Assembly (NCBI GenBank): GCA_034423195.1
Contig: DAOUIZ010000043.1
Coordinates: 23,000-86,999 of the forward strand
From: CATOSK01 sp034423195
Lineage (GTDB): Bacteria > Chloroflexota > Dehalococcoidia > Lucifugimonadales > UBA3495
Reading direction: 5' to 3'
Length of the DNA stretch: 64,000 nucleotides
In this document: positions 16,306 to 25,116 of the stretch, piece after piece
Numbering within the stretch: position 1 is the first letter of the stretch
How the letters are laid out: each line of letters opens with the position of its first letter
Notes under the pieces: model-generated
Database searches by the model: none
Told to the model about the DNA's origin: nothing
The model's input: the letters and a program-made list of their open reading frames with translations, nothing else
Made by a program: the position numbers and the translations under genes

Positions 16306-18162
16306 ATGAGGATTCCTTGGCATAACTGTACGCGCTCCTTTTTCATCCTGCCTGTATTGGCGGTAGCTCTGGTCGCGATTGCAGCCTGCAGCTCGGCAGA
16401 GCAACCCACCGCCACTCCCATACCACCGCCCGCGGCGGCCGCTTCCGAACCCGCTGCTGCTCCCACGTCCGCACCCGCGGACTCCGCCGCTCCCGACAAC
16501 AGCATGATGGGTCAGAACCAGGCCAGCGGCGACGTCCCCGCCTACTGGAAACCTCCCACGGACTACTACGGTGAGCCGGTTTACGGCGGCTCGCTCATCG
16601 TCAACTACGAAGATCCCCTGGAGCACGCCAACGTCTGGGGCGCGGCCAGTGGAGTTACTGACCGCTACCGGAACCCCACCACCAGCAACCTCGTCATGGA
16701 AGACCCCTACGACCCCAGCGGGCCGGTCATTCCCGACCTGGCCGAAAGCTGGACGATTCACGATGACAACCAGGGTGTCACCTTCCACCTGCGCGAAGGC
16801 GTCAAGTGGCACAACGGCGACATCCTCACCTGTGAGGACGCCCGCTTCAGCTTCGAGACCATGGCCACCGGCGTCGGGCTGACCGCCAGCTACATGCAGG
16901 GGTCCTTGGGCCACATGGATACCAGCGCCCTCGCCTGTGAAGGCGATCTGGACCTGGCCTTCCGCTGGACCGCCCCCACGGGCACTCCGCTGCTGGCCCT
17001 GTCCAACCGCCGCGCTGCAGTCTTCAACAAGGCCTGGTACGAGGCCGGCGGCGAAGACGCCATGTTCAAGGACGTATCCGTCGGCACCGGCCCCTTCGTC
17101 TGGAGGGAAGGCCAGACCGTCGGCGTTGACGTCCAGTACTTCGACAAGAACGACGACTACTTCATTCCCGGGCTGCCCTACGTTGATGAGTTGGTCATCC
17201 ACGGTATCCTGGACGAGAACGCCCAGGAAGCCGCCATGCTGACTCACCAGACCAACTGGCACTGGGTCCGCAACTGGGGCCAGTACGACAAGTATGTCGA
17301 GCACGAACAGATCCAGACGGTCATCCGGCCCACCCGGGGCAATTTCGAGCTTTGGATCAACCCCCGCATTGAGCCCCTGGACAATGTAAGGGTGCGCCAG
17401 GCCATCATCATGGGGATCGACCGCAACGCCGCCATCCAGATTCTTCAGGATGGCCGGGCCGCTGCCGGGTTTATCATGCCCCCGGGCGGAGGCTGGGAAC
17501 TCTCCCAGGAAGAGGGCTGCGCCGTCCCCGGATGGTGCGTCTCCGACGACATGGATTCGGTGAGAGCCGAGGCCAGGCAGATTCTCGAGGAAGAGGGCTT
17601 CGACTTCGACCAGGAGTTCCTGTTCACCGTCGAGAGCGACGAGCAGGTCCAGGCCCGGGCCACCTTCCTGCAGGAGCAGCTCCGGCTTCTCGGCATCAAG
17701 ACCGATTTCGACCTGGTGGAGACCATCGCATACCGCACGCTGGAAGCCACCGGCGAGTGGGGAGCCTTCCTCCCCGGCAACGACACCATGGCCGCCGACG
17801 ACCCCAACGCGGGCATGGGCCGGATACTCGCCTGCGAGTCCACCGGCAACCTCTGGACTCCCGGATACCCTTGCGACTCCACCTACGACGACCTGCTGGC
17901 CCAGGCCCAGACCGAGAGCGACCGGGCCGCCCGCAGGGTGCTGTCCAACCAGATTGAGCTGATGGCCATGAAGGACTACCGTAAGTTCCCGGTCTACTGG
18001 GAGCAGGAAGCCGTTTCCTTCTGGCCCGAGGTGCGCGGCTACGTCCACTTCCCAGCGCCCTTCGGTTCCTTCCGGAAGCACCAGCACATGTGGATCGACG
18101 AGGATCACCGGGACGACACTGGCTACTCCGGCCAGACCACCGGCGTCCCCGGCGGCTTCTAG
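16306..18162 (+). CDS. ABC transporter substrate-binding lipoprotein, family 5 (peptide/nickel type)
   Basis: 618 residues. An N-terminal hydrophobic signal ends in a lipobox with C28 (LVAIAAC), followed by a proline/alanine-rich linker (~30-75) and the SBP_bac_5 domain. Recognisable family stretches are PDLAESWTIHDD, FHLREGVKWHNGD, VSVGTGPFVWRE and RVRQAIIMGIDRNA. It is anchored outside the membrane and captures oligopeptides or other small organics. A clear promoter and an AGGAGGA ribosome site precede it. Two DppB/DppC-type permeases follow after a strong hairpin. No ATPase gene is in the group. Confidence 0.92.
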   Translation: MRIPWHNCTRSFFILPVLAVALVAIAACSSAEQPTATPIPPPAAAASEPAAAPTSAPADSAAPDNSMMGQNQASGDVPAYWKPPTDYYGEPVYGGSLIVNYEDPLEHANVWGAASGVTDRYRNPTTSNLVMEDPYDPSGPVIPDLAESWTIHDDNQGVTFHLREGVKWHNGDILTCEDARFSFETMATGVGLTASYMQGSLGHMDTSALACEGDLDLAFRWTAPTGTPLLALSNRRAAVFNKAWYEAGGEDAMFKDVSVGTGPFVWREGQTVGVDVQYFDKNDDYFIPGLPYVDELVIHGILDENAQEAAMLTHQTNWHWVRNWGQYDKYVEHEQIQTVIRPTRGNFELWINPRIEPLDNVRVRQAIIMGIDRNAAIQILQDGRAAAGFIMPPGGGWELSQEEGCAVPGWCVSDDMDSVRAEARQILEEEGFDFDQEFLFTVESDEQVQARATFLQEQLRLLGIKTDFDLVETIAYRTLEATGEWGAFLPGNDTMAADDPNAGMGRILACESTGNLWTPGYPCDSTYDDLLAQAQTESDRAARRVLSNQIELMAMKDYRKFPVYWEQEAVSFWPEVRGYVHFPAPFGSFRKHQHMWIDEDHRDDTGYSGQTTGVPGGF

Positions 18163-18181
18163 GTCTTAACCCAGGCAATTT

Positions 18182-18217
18182 CACAGGGGCAGGTCTTCCA
18201 GGAGACCTGCCCCTGTG
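18182..18217 (+). terminator. 15-bp perfect hairpin between lipoprotein and permease genes
   Basis: Arms 18182-18196 and 18203-18217 are perfectly complementary around a 6-base loop, 20 bases after the lipoprotein stop. There is no following T-run. It most likely lowers readthrough or stabilises the upstream mRNA so the binding protein exceeds the permeases, a common arrangement in ABC uptake operons. Confidence 0.7.
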
Positions 18218-18386
18218 CCTAATCCAGCCCAGGCAAGTTCATACCCGAATTGGCGCCAGCCAAACGGTGCATCAACGGCGCCGGATTGCCTGAGTCAGCT
18301 AAATCCCCGAGCCGGCGTCAGTCGGCCGAAGCGGGGCTTCCCAGGGCAACGAACGGGGTTACCCGGAACTTGTTGAGGACCAGTCT

Positions 18387-19349
18387 ATGAGAACCTACCT
18401 GCTCAAGAGGCTGTTGCTATTCGTCCCGACGGCGTTCGGGGTTTCGGTAATCATCTTTGCCATGCTCCACACCATCCCCGGCGACTATGCCACCGCCCTT
18501 CTCCTCGGCGGGGAGGAGGTGTACGAGAACGCCAGCCAGGAGCAGATCGAAGAAGTCCGTGAGAAGTTGGGGCTTTCCGGCTCAATGCCGGAGCAGTATA
18601 TCCGCTGGCTGGGAGACTTCTTCCGGGGCGACTTCGGGACATCATGGCACACCCGGCAATCGGTTGCGGAGCGCATGGGCACCCGAATCATCACCAGCTT
18701 TGAGCTGGGAGTGCTGGCAGTCACCATCGCCTGCGGAATGGGCGTGGTGGGCGGTGTGATTTCCGCGGTGAGGCAGGACAAGTGGATTGACTATGTCCTG
18801 CGGGCGTCCAGCATGACCCTCCAGGCGATGCCCAGCTTCTGGCTCGCCCTCATCGTCATCGTGCTGCTGGTGGTGATCTTTGAGTGGATCCCGTCCATCC
18901 AGTACGAGCACATCTGGAATGATCCCATCCGAAACCTGGAAGTGCTGTTGCTGCCCGCCTTCATCGTGGGTTTGCGCAGCTCGGCCGAGATCCTGCGGAT
19001 GACCCGTTCTTCGGTGCTGGAAGTGCTCAAGGAGGACTTTGTCCGCACCGCCGATGCCAAGGGGCTGCGCCGGAACCGGGTCCTGTTCGTGCACGTTCTG
19101 AGGAACGCGCTCCTGCCCGTGGCCACCCTGGCCGGATTCGAAGTGGTCTTCCTGATGAGCGGACAGATTATCGTCGAGACCATCTTCAACCTGCCCGGCC
19201 TTGGCAAGCTTTTCGTGCAGGCGGTGGCCGCGAGGGACTACCCGGTGCTGCAGGCTATCGTCATGTTCATCGCGGGCGTGGTCCTGCTGGCCAACCTCAC
19301 CGTAGATGTCATGTACGCCTGGCTTGACCCCCGCATCCGTTACTCTTAG
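18387..19349 (+). CDS. ABC transporter permease, DppB/OppB type
   Basis: 320 residues with six membrane helices. The start MRTYLLKRLLLFVPTAFGVS is the stereotyped DppB/OppB N-terminus. The coupling-helix (EAA) motif, which contacts the ATPase, is visible as EDFVRTADAKGLRRNRVLFVHVLRN (about residues 216-240). It pairs with the DppC-type protein downstream to form the inner-membrane channel. Confidence 0.92.
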   Translation: MRTYLLKRLLLFVPTAFGVSVIIFAMLHTIPGDYATALLLGGEEVYENASQEQIEEVREKLGLSGSMPEQYIRWLGDFFRGDFGTSWHTRQSVAERMGTRIITSFELGVLAVTIACGMGVVGGVISAVRQDKWIDYVLRASSMTLQAMPSFWLALIVIVLLVVIFEWIPSIQYEHIWNDPIRNLEVLLLPAFIVGLRSSAEILRMTRSSVLEVLKEDFVRTADAKGLRRNRVLFVHVLRNALLPVATLAGFEVVFLMSGQIIVETIFNLPGLGKLFVQAVAARDYPVLQAIVMFIAGVVLLANLTVDVMYAWLDPRIRYS

Positions 19350-19404
19350 CCGCTGCGATGGGCTCCCGGGTTGTATCCCCCGGGACGTATGACGAGGGAA
19401 TGAA

Positions 19405-20325
19405 ATGACCACTCCACGAGAGACCACCAGCGCGGAAGAGATCCGGCAAGGACTGATCAACGCGGAGCCTTCCCGCCGCCCGGGCATGGGCCGGTACATC
19501 CTGTACTATCTGAAGAGCAAGCCGCTGGGAACCATCGGGTTTTCCATCGTGCTGCTCATGATTCTCACCGCGATATTCGCTCCGCTGATTGCTCCCCACT
19601 CCTACCAGGAGCAGAACTACGAAGCGGTGCGGGTCTCGCCCAGCCTGGAGTTCCCCTTCGGCACCGACCAGTTCGGGCGGGACATCTTCTCCCGGGTGGT
19701 CTACGGGGCACAAATTTCGATGATGGTGGGGTTCCTCGCGGTGATAGCCGGCACCGGGGCCGGGGCCGTCGTGGGCCTCATTTCCGGCTACTTCATGGGC
19801 AAGACGGACCACATTGTCCAGCGATTGGTGGACATGTGGATGTCCTTCCCGGACCTGATCCTGGCCCTGACCATCGTGGCGGTGTTCGGCAACACCATTC
19901 CCAATGTGATTCTCGCAATCGCGGCAACCATCATGCCCCGGGGCGTGCGGGTCATCCGCTCGTCCACCATTTCCATCAGGGAAATGGACTACACATTGGC
20001 GGCCCGGTCCATCGGAGCTTCCGACCTGCGGATCATGCTGCGGCACGTCCTGCCCAACACGGTGGCGCCCTTCCTGATCATCATGTCCTCCATGTTCGGC
20101 ACGGCCATCCTGACGGAAGCGGGGCTGAGCTTCCTGGGACTGGGCATCTCGGAGCCGACGCCTTCCTGGGGCCGGATGCTCACCGGACAGGCGGCGCAGT
20201 ACCTTGCCTCGTCGCCCTGGATGCTGATCTTCCCTGGCATGGCGATTACTCTTACGGTGATGGGTTTTGCCTTCGCCGGCGATGCCCTGCGTGACATCTT
20301 CGATCCGAAGCAGCGCGGGAGGTAA
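19405..20325 (+). CDS. ABC transporter permease, DppC/OppC type
   Basis: 306 residues. A soluble N-terminal stretch precedes the first helix, followed by the DppC hallmark FPFGTDQFGRDIFSRVVYG and the EAA loop YTLAARSIGASDLRIMLRH. The C-terminal GLGISEPTPSWGRML is also typical. Partner of the DppB-type permease 55 bases upstream. A terminator-like hairpin follows the stop. Confidence 0.92.
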   Translation: MTTPRETTSAEEIRQGLINAEPSRRPGMGRYILYYLKSKPLGTIGFSIVLLMILTAIFAPLIAPHSYQEQNYEAVRVSPSLEFPFGTDQFGRDIFSRVVYGAQISMMVGFLAVIAGTGAGAVVGLISGYFMGKTDHIVQRLVDMWMSFPDLILALTIVAVFGNTIPNVILAIAATIMPRGVRVIRSSTISIREMDYTLAARSIGASDLRIMLRHVLPNTVAPFLIIMSSMFGTAILTEAGLSFLGLGISEPTPSWGRMLTGQAAQYLASSPWMLIFPGMAITLTVMGFAFAGDALRDIFDPKQRGR

Positions 20326-20365
20326 CGGAAACAAACCCTCGCCAAAAACTCCCGGGGCGGAAGTT

Positions 20366-20404
20366 AATCCCCCATCCTCGGACCACGGAAGAGAATGGGG
20401 GATT
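20366..20404 (+). terminator. rho-independent-like terminator of the ABC cassette
   Basis: Arms 20366-20379 and 20391-20404 form a 14-bp stem with one G-T pair and an 11-base loop, and the 3' arm runs into TTTT. It lies 40 bases after the DppC-type stop. Confidence 0.7.
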
Positions 20405-20454
20405 TTGCTGGCCCGGAGACAGACACCCAAAAGAACAAGGAGCGGAGCTGAACC

Positions 20455-21420
20455 ATGCGGACCATCGACATTCACGCCCACATATCCCCGCAATCGTGCT
20501 TCGACGCGATGCGGGCCGGGGAGAACTGGCACGGCCTCACACCAGAGCAGATCCGGAAGGGGCACTACGGTAACCCGAGGACTCTGTGGACGCCGGAACA
20601 GCGCATCGAGGACATGGACTCGCTGGGCGTTGACGTTCACGTCCTGTCAACCGGGGCCTTCTTCTACTTCTACGAGCGGAACGCCGAGCAGGTGGCGGAG
20701 ATGGACCGGGAGTGCAACGACTACGTTGCCGAGCTGACCCGCCAATACCCGGACCGCTTCGCGGGCCTGGCCAACCTTCCGCTGCAGGACGTCAACGCCT
20801 CGGTGGCGGAGTTGGAGCGGTCGGTGCGGGACCTGGGGCTGAAAGGGGCGATGATCGGAGACCAGGTCAATGGGAAGACCTTTGATGAGCCGGAGTTCGA
20901 GCCTTTGTGGGAAGCGGCGGAGTCGCTGGGGGCCCTGCTGCTGGTCCACCAGGGCGGAGGAACGGTGGTCAGCGGCCGTTCCGACAAGTACCATCTGCCC
21001 AACACCATCGGCAACCTGGCGGACCGGACGATAACCTTCGCGGCCTTTGTGTTCGGGGGGGTGATGGACCGGCATCCCGATCTGAAGGTATGCCTGTGCC
21101 ACGGCGGGGGCTACACCTGCTACGGCATCGGGCGCATGGACCGGGGCTGGCAGGTGCGGCCCGAAGCGCGGGAGCATATCTCCCAGCCGCCCAGCGCCTA
21201 CCTGGACAAGTTCTACTACGACTGCCTGACCCACAGCGAGGAAGCGCTGCGCTACCTGATTGACAGCGTCGGGGTGGACAAGGTGCTGTTCGGGACGGAC
21301 TGGCCCTTCGACATGTGCCTGGACTGGCCGGTCTCCTGGGTGCTGGGAATGGAGAGCCTGACCGACACCGAGAAGGAAGCGATCCTGTGGAAAAATCTGG
21401 AGACGCTCCTGGGGGTTTAA
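20455..21420 (+). CDS. amidohydrolase family protein (ACMSD-like)
   Basis: 321 residues, TIM-barrel metal-dependent hydrolase/decarboxylase. Metal ligands are visible: H7 and H9 in DIHAH, H165 in LLVHQGG, H216 in LCHGGGY and D282 in FGTDWPF. The gene resembles aminocarboxymuconate-semialdehyde decarboxylase/isoorotate decarboxylase-type amidohydrolases (PF04909), which act on aromatic or cyclic acids. An AGGAG site precedes the ATG. It follows the ABC cassette but is separated by a terminator. One copy of the dispersed palindrome lies 33 bases after the stop. Confidence 0.88.
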   Translation: MRTIDIHAHISPQSCFDAMRAGENWHGLTPEQIRKGHYGNPRTLWTPEQRIEDMDSLGVDVHVLSTGAFFYFYERNAEQVAEMDRECNDYVAELTRQYPDRFAGLANLPLQDVNASVAELERSVRDLGLKGAMIGDQVNGKTFDEPEFEPLWEAAESLGALLLVHQGGGTVVSGRSDKYHLPNTIGNLADRTITFAAFVFGGVMDRHPDLKVCLCHGGGYTCYGIGRMDRGWQVRPEAREHISQPPSAYLDKFYYDCLTHSEEALRYLIDSVGVDKVLFGTDWPFDMCLDWPVSWVLGMESLTDTEKEAILWKNLETLLGV

Positions 21421-21453
21421 GACCAGGGGGCCGGGGCTATCAGAAACCGGGGT

Positions 21454-21485
21454 ACGCTGGGGGATGCATCCCCCAGACCCCCTGA
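21454..21485 (+). repeat. dispersed palindromic element, copy 1
   Basis: Core is a 20-bp perfect palindrome (CTGGGGGATG and its complement, 21457-21476) followed by ACCCCCTGA. It matches copies at 27010, 28855 and 30210. It sits 33 bases after the amidohydrolase stop. Confidence 0.8.
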
Positions 21486-21564
21486 ATGTTAAGAGTCCCT
21501 GCAAGTTTCAGGGTGGTACACTTGAGTTCAAGGGCTCACGCCGAGAGCGCTCCTGAGGAGGAAC

Positions 21565-21948
21565 ATGGCGCAAGCGATTACCGCGCAGGAGATATTCACC
21601 GACGCCCGCAACCTATACCAACAGGCGCTGCGAATGCTCGATCAGGGTGACATCAGGGACGCGGCGGAAAAGGCGTGGTGCGCTGCCAAGCGGTCCACCG
21701 ATGCCCTGATTCTGTCCCGCACCGGGACGCTGCCGGAAACCACCGCCCTGACCACGATAGGGCTGGAGGATTTTGCCACTCGCCACCCGGAGGCGGAATC
21801 CCTGGTGGGCCGGTATTACAGCCGGATACACCAACTTCATGGCAAGTGCTTCTACGAGGGGGTTTGCATTCCCGGGCACACGGAACGCCGAATCAGGGAG
21901 ACCATCGACTACATCCGGGAAACGGAGCGACTGGCGGAGCAACGGTAG
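21565..21948 (+). CDS. HEPN/PaREP1-like small protein, family A copy 1
   Basis: 127-residue all-helical protein. The early helix has GDIRDAAEKAWCA (28-40), typical of PaREP1/HEPN proteins, and an R-x4-H pair (R87, H92) sits before GKCFYEG, like the RNase motif of HEPN domains. A paralogue at 32087-32470 keeps R87 and H92 at the same positions. HEPN proteins are often RNases or partners of MNT nucleotidyltransferases, but no such partner is next to it. A GAGGAGG site lies upstream. It is convergent with the TtuA-like gene. Confidence 0.75.
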   Translation: MAQAITAQEIFTDARNLYQQALRMLDQGDIRDAAEKAWCAAKRSTDALILSRTGTLPETTALTTIGLEDFATRHPEAESLVGRYYSRIHQLHGKCFYEGVCIPGHTERRIRETIDYIRETERLAEQR

Positions 21949-21966
21949 GGCCCCGAACCCTTGCGC

Positions 21967-22890
21967 TTACTTCTCCGTTTTGAGGGCGGCTTTGGCGCGG
22001 GCCTGCTGCCACATCCGGCAGAAGGCGCAGACCTCGCCGGTGGTGGCCTGGCCGCAGACGGTGCATTCCCGCAGGTCGAAGTCTTCCTGGGAGGTCTCCA
22101 TGACGGGGCGTATGCGGTCGAGGAAGGTGGAGACGAAGCCGTGCTTGGTGCCGGGAGACTTGGCCTCGATGTCGTCCAGGGCGTTCTTGTAGACGATGGA
22201 GCGGGCTCCGACGGAGTTGGGGCACTCCTCTTCCACGTAGTCAATGCCGCGCAGGATGGCGTTGGCCGCTACCTCCCGCTCCGTCATGGTGTACAGGGGC
22301 TTGACCCGCTTGATGAGGGTGTCGCGGGTGGAGGGGAGGGCCGGCTGCTGGCGGGCGAGGCTGCCCACCTCCCAGTGCAGGACGTTGCCCATCAGGGTGG
22401 CCGCCTCGTCGTCCAGGTTGTGGCCCATGGCCACCACGTCGAACCCCCGGTCGAAGGCTTCCTTGTTCAGGATGTAGCGCTTGCTGAGGCCGCAGCCGGA
22501 GCAGGGGACGCGCCGCAGCGCGTCGGACAGCTCGGGGACACCCATCCCGTAGGCCTGGGCCAGGTCAACGGTGATGAGAGGAGCGCCCCGTTCTTCGGCA
22601 AAGGCGGCGGTGCGCTGGTGGGAGTTGCCGGAGTAGTCGCCAATGCCCAAGTGGATGTGCAGGCCGGTGCAGTCGTATTCGTGGCGGAGCAGGTAGTCCC
22701 AGAGGGTCAGGCTGTCCTTGCCGCCAGAGACGCCGACCAGGATGCGGTCGCCGGGGGCGAACATCTTGTGGCGGCGGATGGCCCGCTCCACCTGCCGGTC
22801 GAAGAACTCCAGGTAGTGGGGCTTGCAGAAGGCGGAGTGGTGGCGGCGCAGCTCGATGGACGCCGTCCCCTTGCACTTGGTGCATCTCAT
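21967..22890 (-). CDS. TtuA/TIGR00269-type tRNA 2-thiolation enzyme
   Basis: 307 residues. An N-terminal zinc knuckle (C3, C6, C22, H25), the PP-loop SGGKDS (55-60) that adenylates uridine, the Fe-S cluster cysteines C130, C133 and C223, and a C-terminal zinc finger (CTVCGQ then CAFC) match the TtuA/Ncs6 group. These enzymes put sulfur on position 2 of tRNA uridine (U54 in Thermus TtuA) using sulfur carried on a ubiquitin-like protein. That carrier is encoded directly upstream and overlaps by four bases. Which tRNA position is modified here is not known. Confidence 0.85.
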   Translation of the reverse strand: MRCTKCKGTASIELRRHHSAFCKPHYLEFFDRQVERAIRRHKMFAPGDRILVGVSGGKDSLTLWDYLLRHEYDCTGLHIHLGIGDYSGNSHQRTAAFAEERGAPLITVDLAQAYGMGVPELSDALRRVPCSGCGLSKRYILNKEAFDRGFDVVAMGHNLDDEAATLMGNVLHWEVGSLARQQPALPSTRDTLIKRVKPLYTMTEREVAANAILRGIDYVEEECPNSVGARSIVYKNALDDIEAKSPGTKHGFVSTFLDRIRPVMETSQEDFDLRECTVCGQATTGEVCAFCRMWQQARAKAALKTEK

Positions 22891-23111
22891 CCGGTACTCC
22901 CGCTGCCCAGGCCGGTCCCGCCGCTGATGGCGGTGACGATTTCGACGGTGTCGCCGCTGCGGACCATGACGTCCCGGGTCAGCAGGTCGTCATCGCGCAC
23001 GACGAGCACCTGCTCCGGGTTGAGGTCCAGCTCCTTCAGCAGGGCGTCGACACGGCGGCTGCCCTCTATTTCCAGCTCGCGCCGCCGGGGATTCCGGATG
23101 ATGACTTTCAT
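22887..23111 (-). CDS. ThiS/MoaD-family (TtuB-like) sulfur carrier with C-terminal extension
   Basis: 74 residues of beta-grasp pattern (MKVIIRNPRRRELEIEG, then LLKELDLNPEQVLVVRDDDLL, then SGDTVEIVTAISGG). Sulfur carriers normally end in a free Gly-Gly that is thiocarboxylated. Here the glycines are G64-G65 and nine more residues (TGLGSGSTG) follow before the stop, so processing would be needed. The stop overlaps the TtuA-like start by four bases. It is expected to be the sulfur donor for that enzyme. Confidence 0.8.
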   Translation of the reverse strand: MKVIIRNPRRRELEIEGSRRVDALLKELDLNPEQVLVVRDDDLLTRDVMVRSGDTVEIVTAISGGTGLGSGSTG

Positions 23112-23423
23112 GATCTCATGCGGGGTCGGATAGGGGGTCGGATAGATCGAAGGCTTGGGCCGAGTGTAATTCAGTGCGGGCTGGGGTGTAAAGGCGGCGG
23201 GAAACAGGCGAGAAGCAGCGGTTGAGAAAAAATTCCTGCCTCATTTTGCACCATTCTGCACCATCCCTTGAGTTAGATGCGTCAAGGGCGAGGCAACCCG
23301 ACGGAAAACACTCCTGTACCAGACATGGTAGATGATGGAGGGCGGGGTTGGGAAGGGGCGCAGCGTCAGTGGGGGGAGTTCTTCAGAAGATTTGGGACTA
23401 AGGGAGCAAGATTCTGGAGTAAG
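23112..23423. other. intergenic region between divergent ttuB-like and HEPN genes
   Basis: Holds a 12-bp tandem repeat at 23122-23145 close to the ttuB-like start and, just beyond the right end, the promoter of the HEPN-like gene. Small frames here look non-coding. Confidence 0.45.
23122..23145. repeat. two tandem 12-bp repeats
   Basis: GGGGTCGGATAG occurs twice in tandem (23122-23133 and 23134-23145), 10 bases upstream of the TtuB-like start. It could be an operator or a simple slippage repeat. Confidence 0.5.
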
Positions 23424-23452
23424 TTGACAGTTTTCGAGCACACCCTTATCGT
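23424..23452 (+). promoter_or_regulatory. promoter of HEPN-like gene
   Basis: TTGACA (23424-23429), a 17-base spacer and TATCGT (23447-23452), 31 bases before the ATG of the HEPN-like gene. Confidence 0.6.
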
Positions 23453-23483
23453 TTGATTCTGAACCGAGAAAATTGGGGAAGTC

Positions 23484-23849
23484 ATGCAGCAAACCCGAAC
23501 ATACCGGGAACGAAGCCTCGAAAACCTGACCAAGGCGCGCCAGGAACTGGCTGAAGGCGATCTAACCCAAGCATCCGAGAAGGGATGGGGCGCGGCGGCA
23601 CTAATGGTCAAGGCCGTTGCCGAATTGCGTGGCTGGAACCACAAGAGACATAGCTGGCTGCACGATGCCGTAGATGATTTGGTCAGCGAAACCGGCGACA
23701 ATGAGTTGAACTTCCTGTTCGGCGTTGCGAACGGTCTGCACATCAACTTCTACGAAGGCTGGTATCGTCCCAGGCAGGTGGAAGCCGGAATCCAGGCCGT
23801 TGAGCGGTTTGTTGCGAAGGTCGAACCGTTGGTGGCCCGGGCTTCGTAA
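23484..23849 (+). CDS. HEPN/PaREP1-like small protein, family B copy 1
   Basis: 121 residues. The helix GDLTQASEKGWGAAALMVKA matches PaREP1/HEPN proteins, and R49, H53 and H56 in ELRGWNHKRH plus NGLHINFYEG (H86) are kept in the paralogue at 33451-33807 at identical positions. The superfamily includes RNase toxins and nucleic-acid-binding helpers. It stands alone with its own promoter. No antitoxin or nucleotidyltransferase partner is adjacent; the function is unknown. Confidence 0.72.
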   Translation: MQQTRTYRERSLENLTKARQELAEGDLTQASEKGWGAAALMVKAVAELRGWNHKRHSWLHDAVDDLVSETGDNELNFLFGVANGLHINFYEGWYRPRQVEAGIQAVERFVAKVEPLVARAS

Positions 23850-23921
23850 TCCCGGAAATCGGGCCTAAAAAGAGCCGGGAAGGGAGAAATTCCCAGCCTG
23901 ATAGTTGATGTGGAATCTCCT

Positions 23922-25100
23922 CTACCATGCGGGGACGGTGGCCAATTCCCGGGAAGTGTTCTGATAACTCACTGCGACTCCGTCCACCCGGACCTTGTTC
24001 TTGTAGTAGAACAGGTCGTCGTTGGTCAGCCCGGTAATGTTCAGGGCTAGGTTGAGCATGTGGGGCTGCAGGTGCTTGTTCAGATACATTCCCACTCCCG
24101 CTCCCGTTACTATGCCAACTAATCCACCTACCACGTTGCCGACCCCGGGCACGGCACTTCCGATGACTCCTCCGCCCGCTCCTCCTGCCGTAGCTAGAGC
24201 GCTAGTGACTCCCATTCGACACATTAATGTCAAGGACTGTACCACCTGCATCTTGTTCTTCGTGGTGCGATCGGCGGCCTTGAACTGATTTTCAGTCTTT
24301 AGAGCACCTACAAGCAGGCGGCCTACAGTGACCATAGCTCCGACGCCTGGTATAGCTTCTGTTATATCCAAAGCGCCACTCAAGGTTTCTAAGCCGTCCG
24401 TCATATCAGCTACAAGCTCGTAGTCTGACCCGATGTCAGTTACGATGCGATCGGCTGCGTCCGATGCAGATTCGCTTGCCGCGACAGTCCTGTCATACAG
24501 TTCGGAGGTTACGGCGTAGTGATCGGCAAAGTTCTCGTCCCCAAGTGGGTAACGTTCCATGCCGTCTCGGAGGTTTGACGTTGTGTAACTATCCCCGGAC
24601 TTAACCTGTATTTGGGTGTATTCCCCGTCCGGGTCAGTACCATGGAGGTCATAGCCCGGCTGGTACGGGCCATCAGCTAGCTCCAAGTTATAACCGTGCT
24701 GGTTATATTCGTCTCTGGTCCTAAATTCTGCTACTATGCCCTTAAGACCGTCAAGGAATTTCTCCGTCGCCTCGCTACCCTCAAGTTGCGCTTGTTGCCA
24801 ACGCTCAACCACGTTCAACTCAGGGTCGTAGATTGAATACTCTACATGTTGAAGTCTTTCATAAGCTTCGTGTAGGTAAGAGTCGTTGATTTCTGTACCC
24901 GGGAAGTTTGTGCTCAATACTGCATCCCCGTATACAGCCCACATCCCAAAGGAAACGCCGGACGCGAACTCCGCCCCGTACATGGCTCGGTCCATGTTTA
25001 AGATACCAGCGACCTTTTCCCGGAAAGAACGGTCCTGGACGGAATCACCGTTGGGCAGTTCCTGCAATGCAGGCAGCAAGTTGAGCGATGGCATGGCCAT
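23922..25100 (-). CDS. unrecognised protein: nuclease-like region plus glycine-zipper membrane segment
   Basis: 392 residues, no family recognised with confidence. Residues ~115-170 have an E...D...QxK arrangement (E124, D151 in GYDLHG, Q165-V-K167 in TQIQVKSG) reminiscent of the PD-(D/E)XK nuclease core. Residues ~305-345 are a glycine-zipper hydrophobic stretch (GGAGGGVIGSAVPGVGNVVGG) followed by GIVTGAGVGMYL, as in membrane-inserting or pore proteins. A shorter hydrophobic stretch lies near residues 240-256. It is preceded 16 bases upstream by a coiled-coil tail-anchored protein gene, so the two form an operon. A toxin or defence effector is a guess. Confidence 0.6.
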   Translation of the reverse strand: MAMPSLNLLPALQELPNGDSVQDRSFREKVAGILNMDRAMYGAEFASGVSFGMWAVYGDAVLSTNFPGTEINDSYLHEAYERLQHVEYSIYDPELNVVERWQQAQLEGSEATEKFLDGLKGIVAEFRTRDEYNQHGYNLELADGPYQPGYDLHGTDPDGEYTQIQVKSGDSYTTSNLRDGMERYPLGDENFADHYAVTSELYDRTVAASESASDAADRIVTDIGSDYELVADMTDGLETLSGALDITEAIPGVGAMVTVGRLLVGALKTENQFKAADRTTKNKMQVVQSLTLMCRMGVTSALATAGGAGGGVIGSAVPGVGNVVGGLVGIVTGAGVGMYLNKHLQPHMLNLALNITGLTNDDLFYYKNKVRVDGVAVSYQNTSRELATVPAW

Positions 25101-25116
25101 ATTCTTGCGATTCCCC

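Noticed and set aside
16291..18108. 605-codon minus-strand frame over the ABC lipoprotein gene
   Set aside because: Antisense shadow of a gene with clear lipobox and SBP domain.
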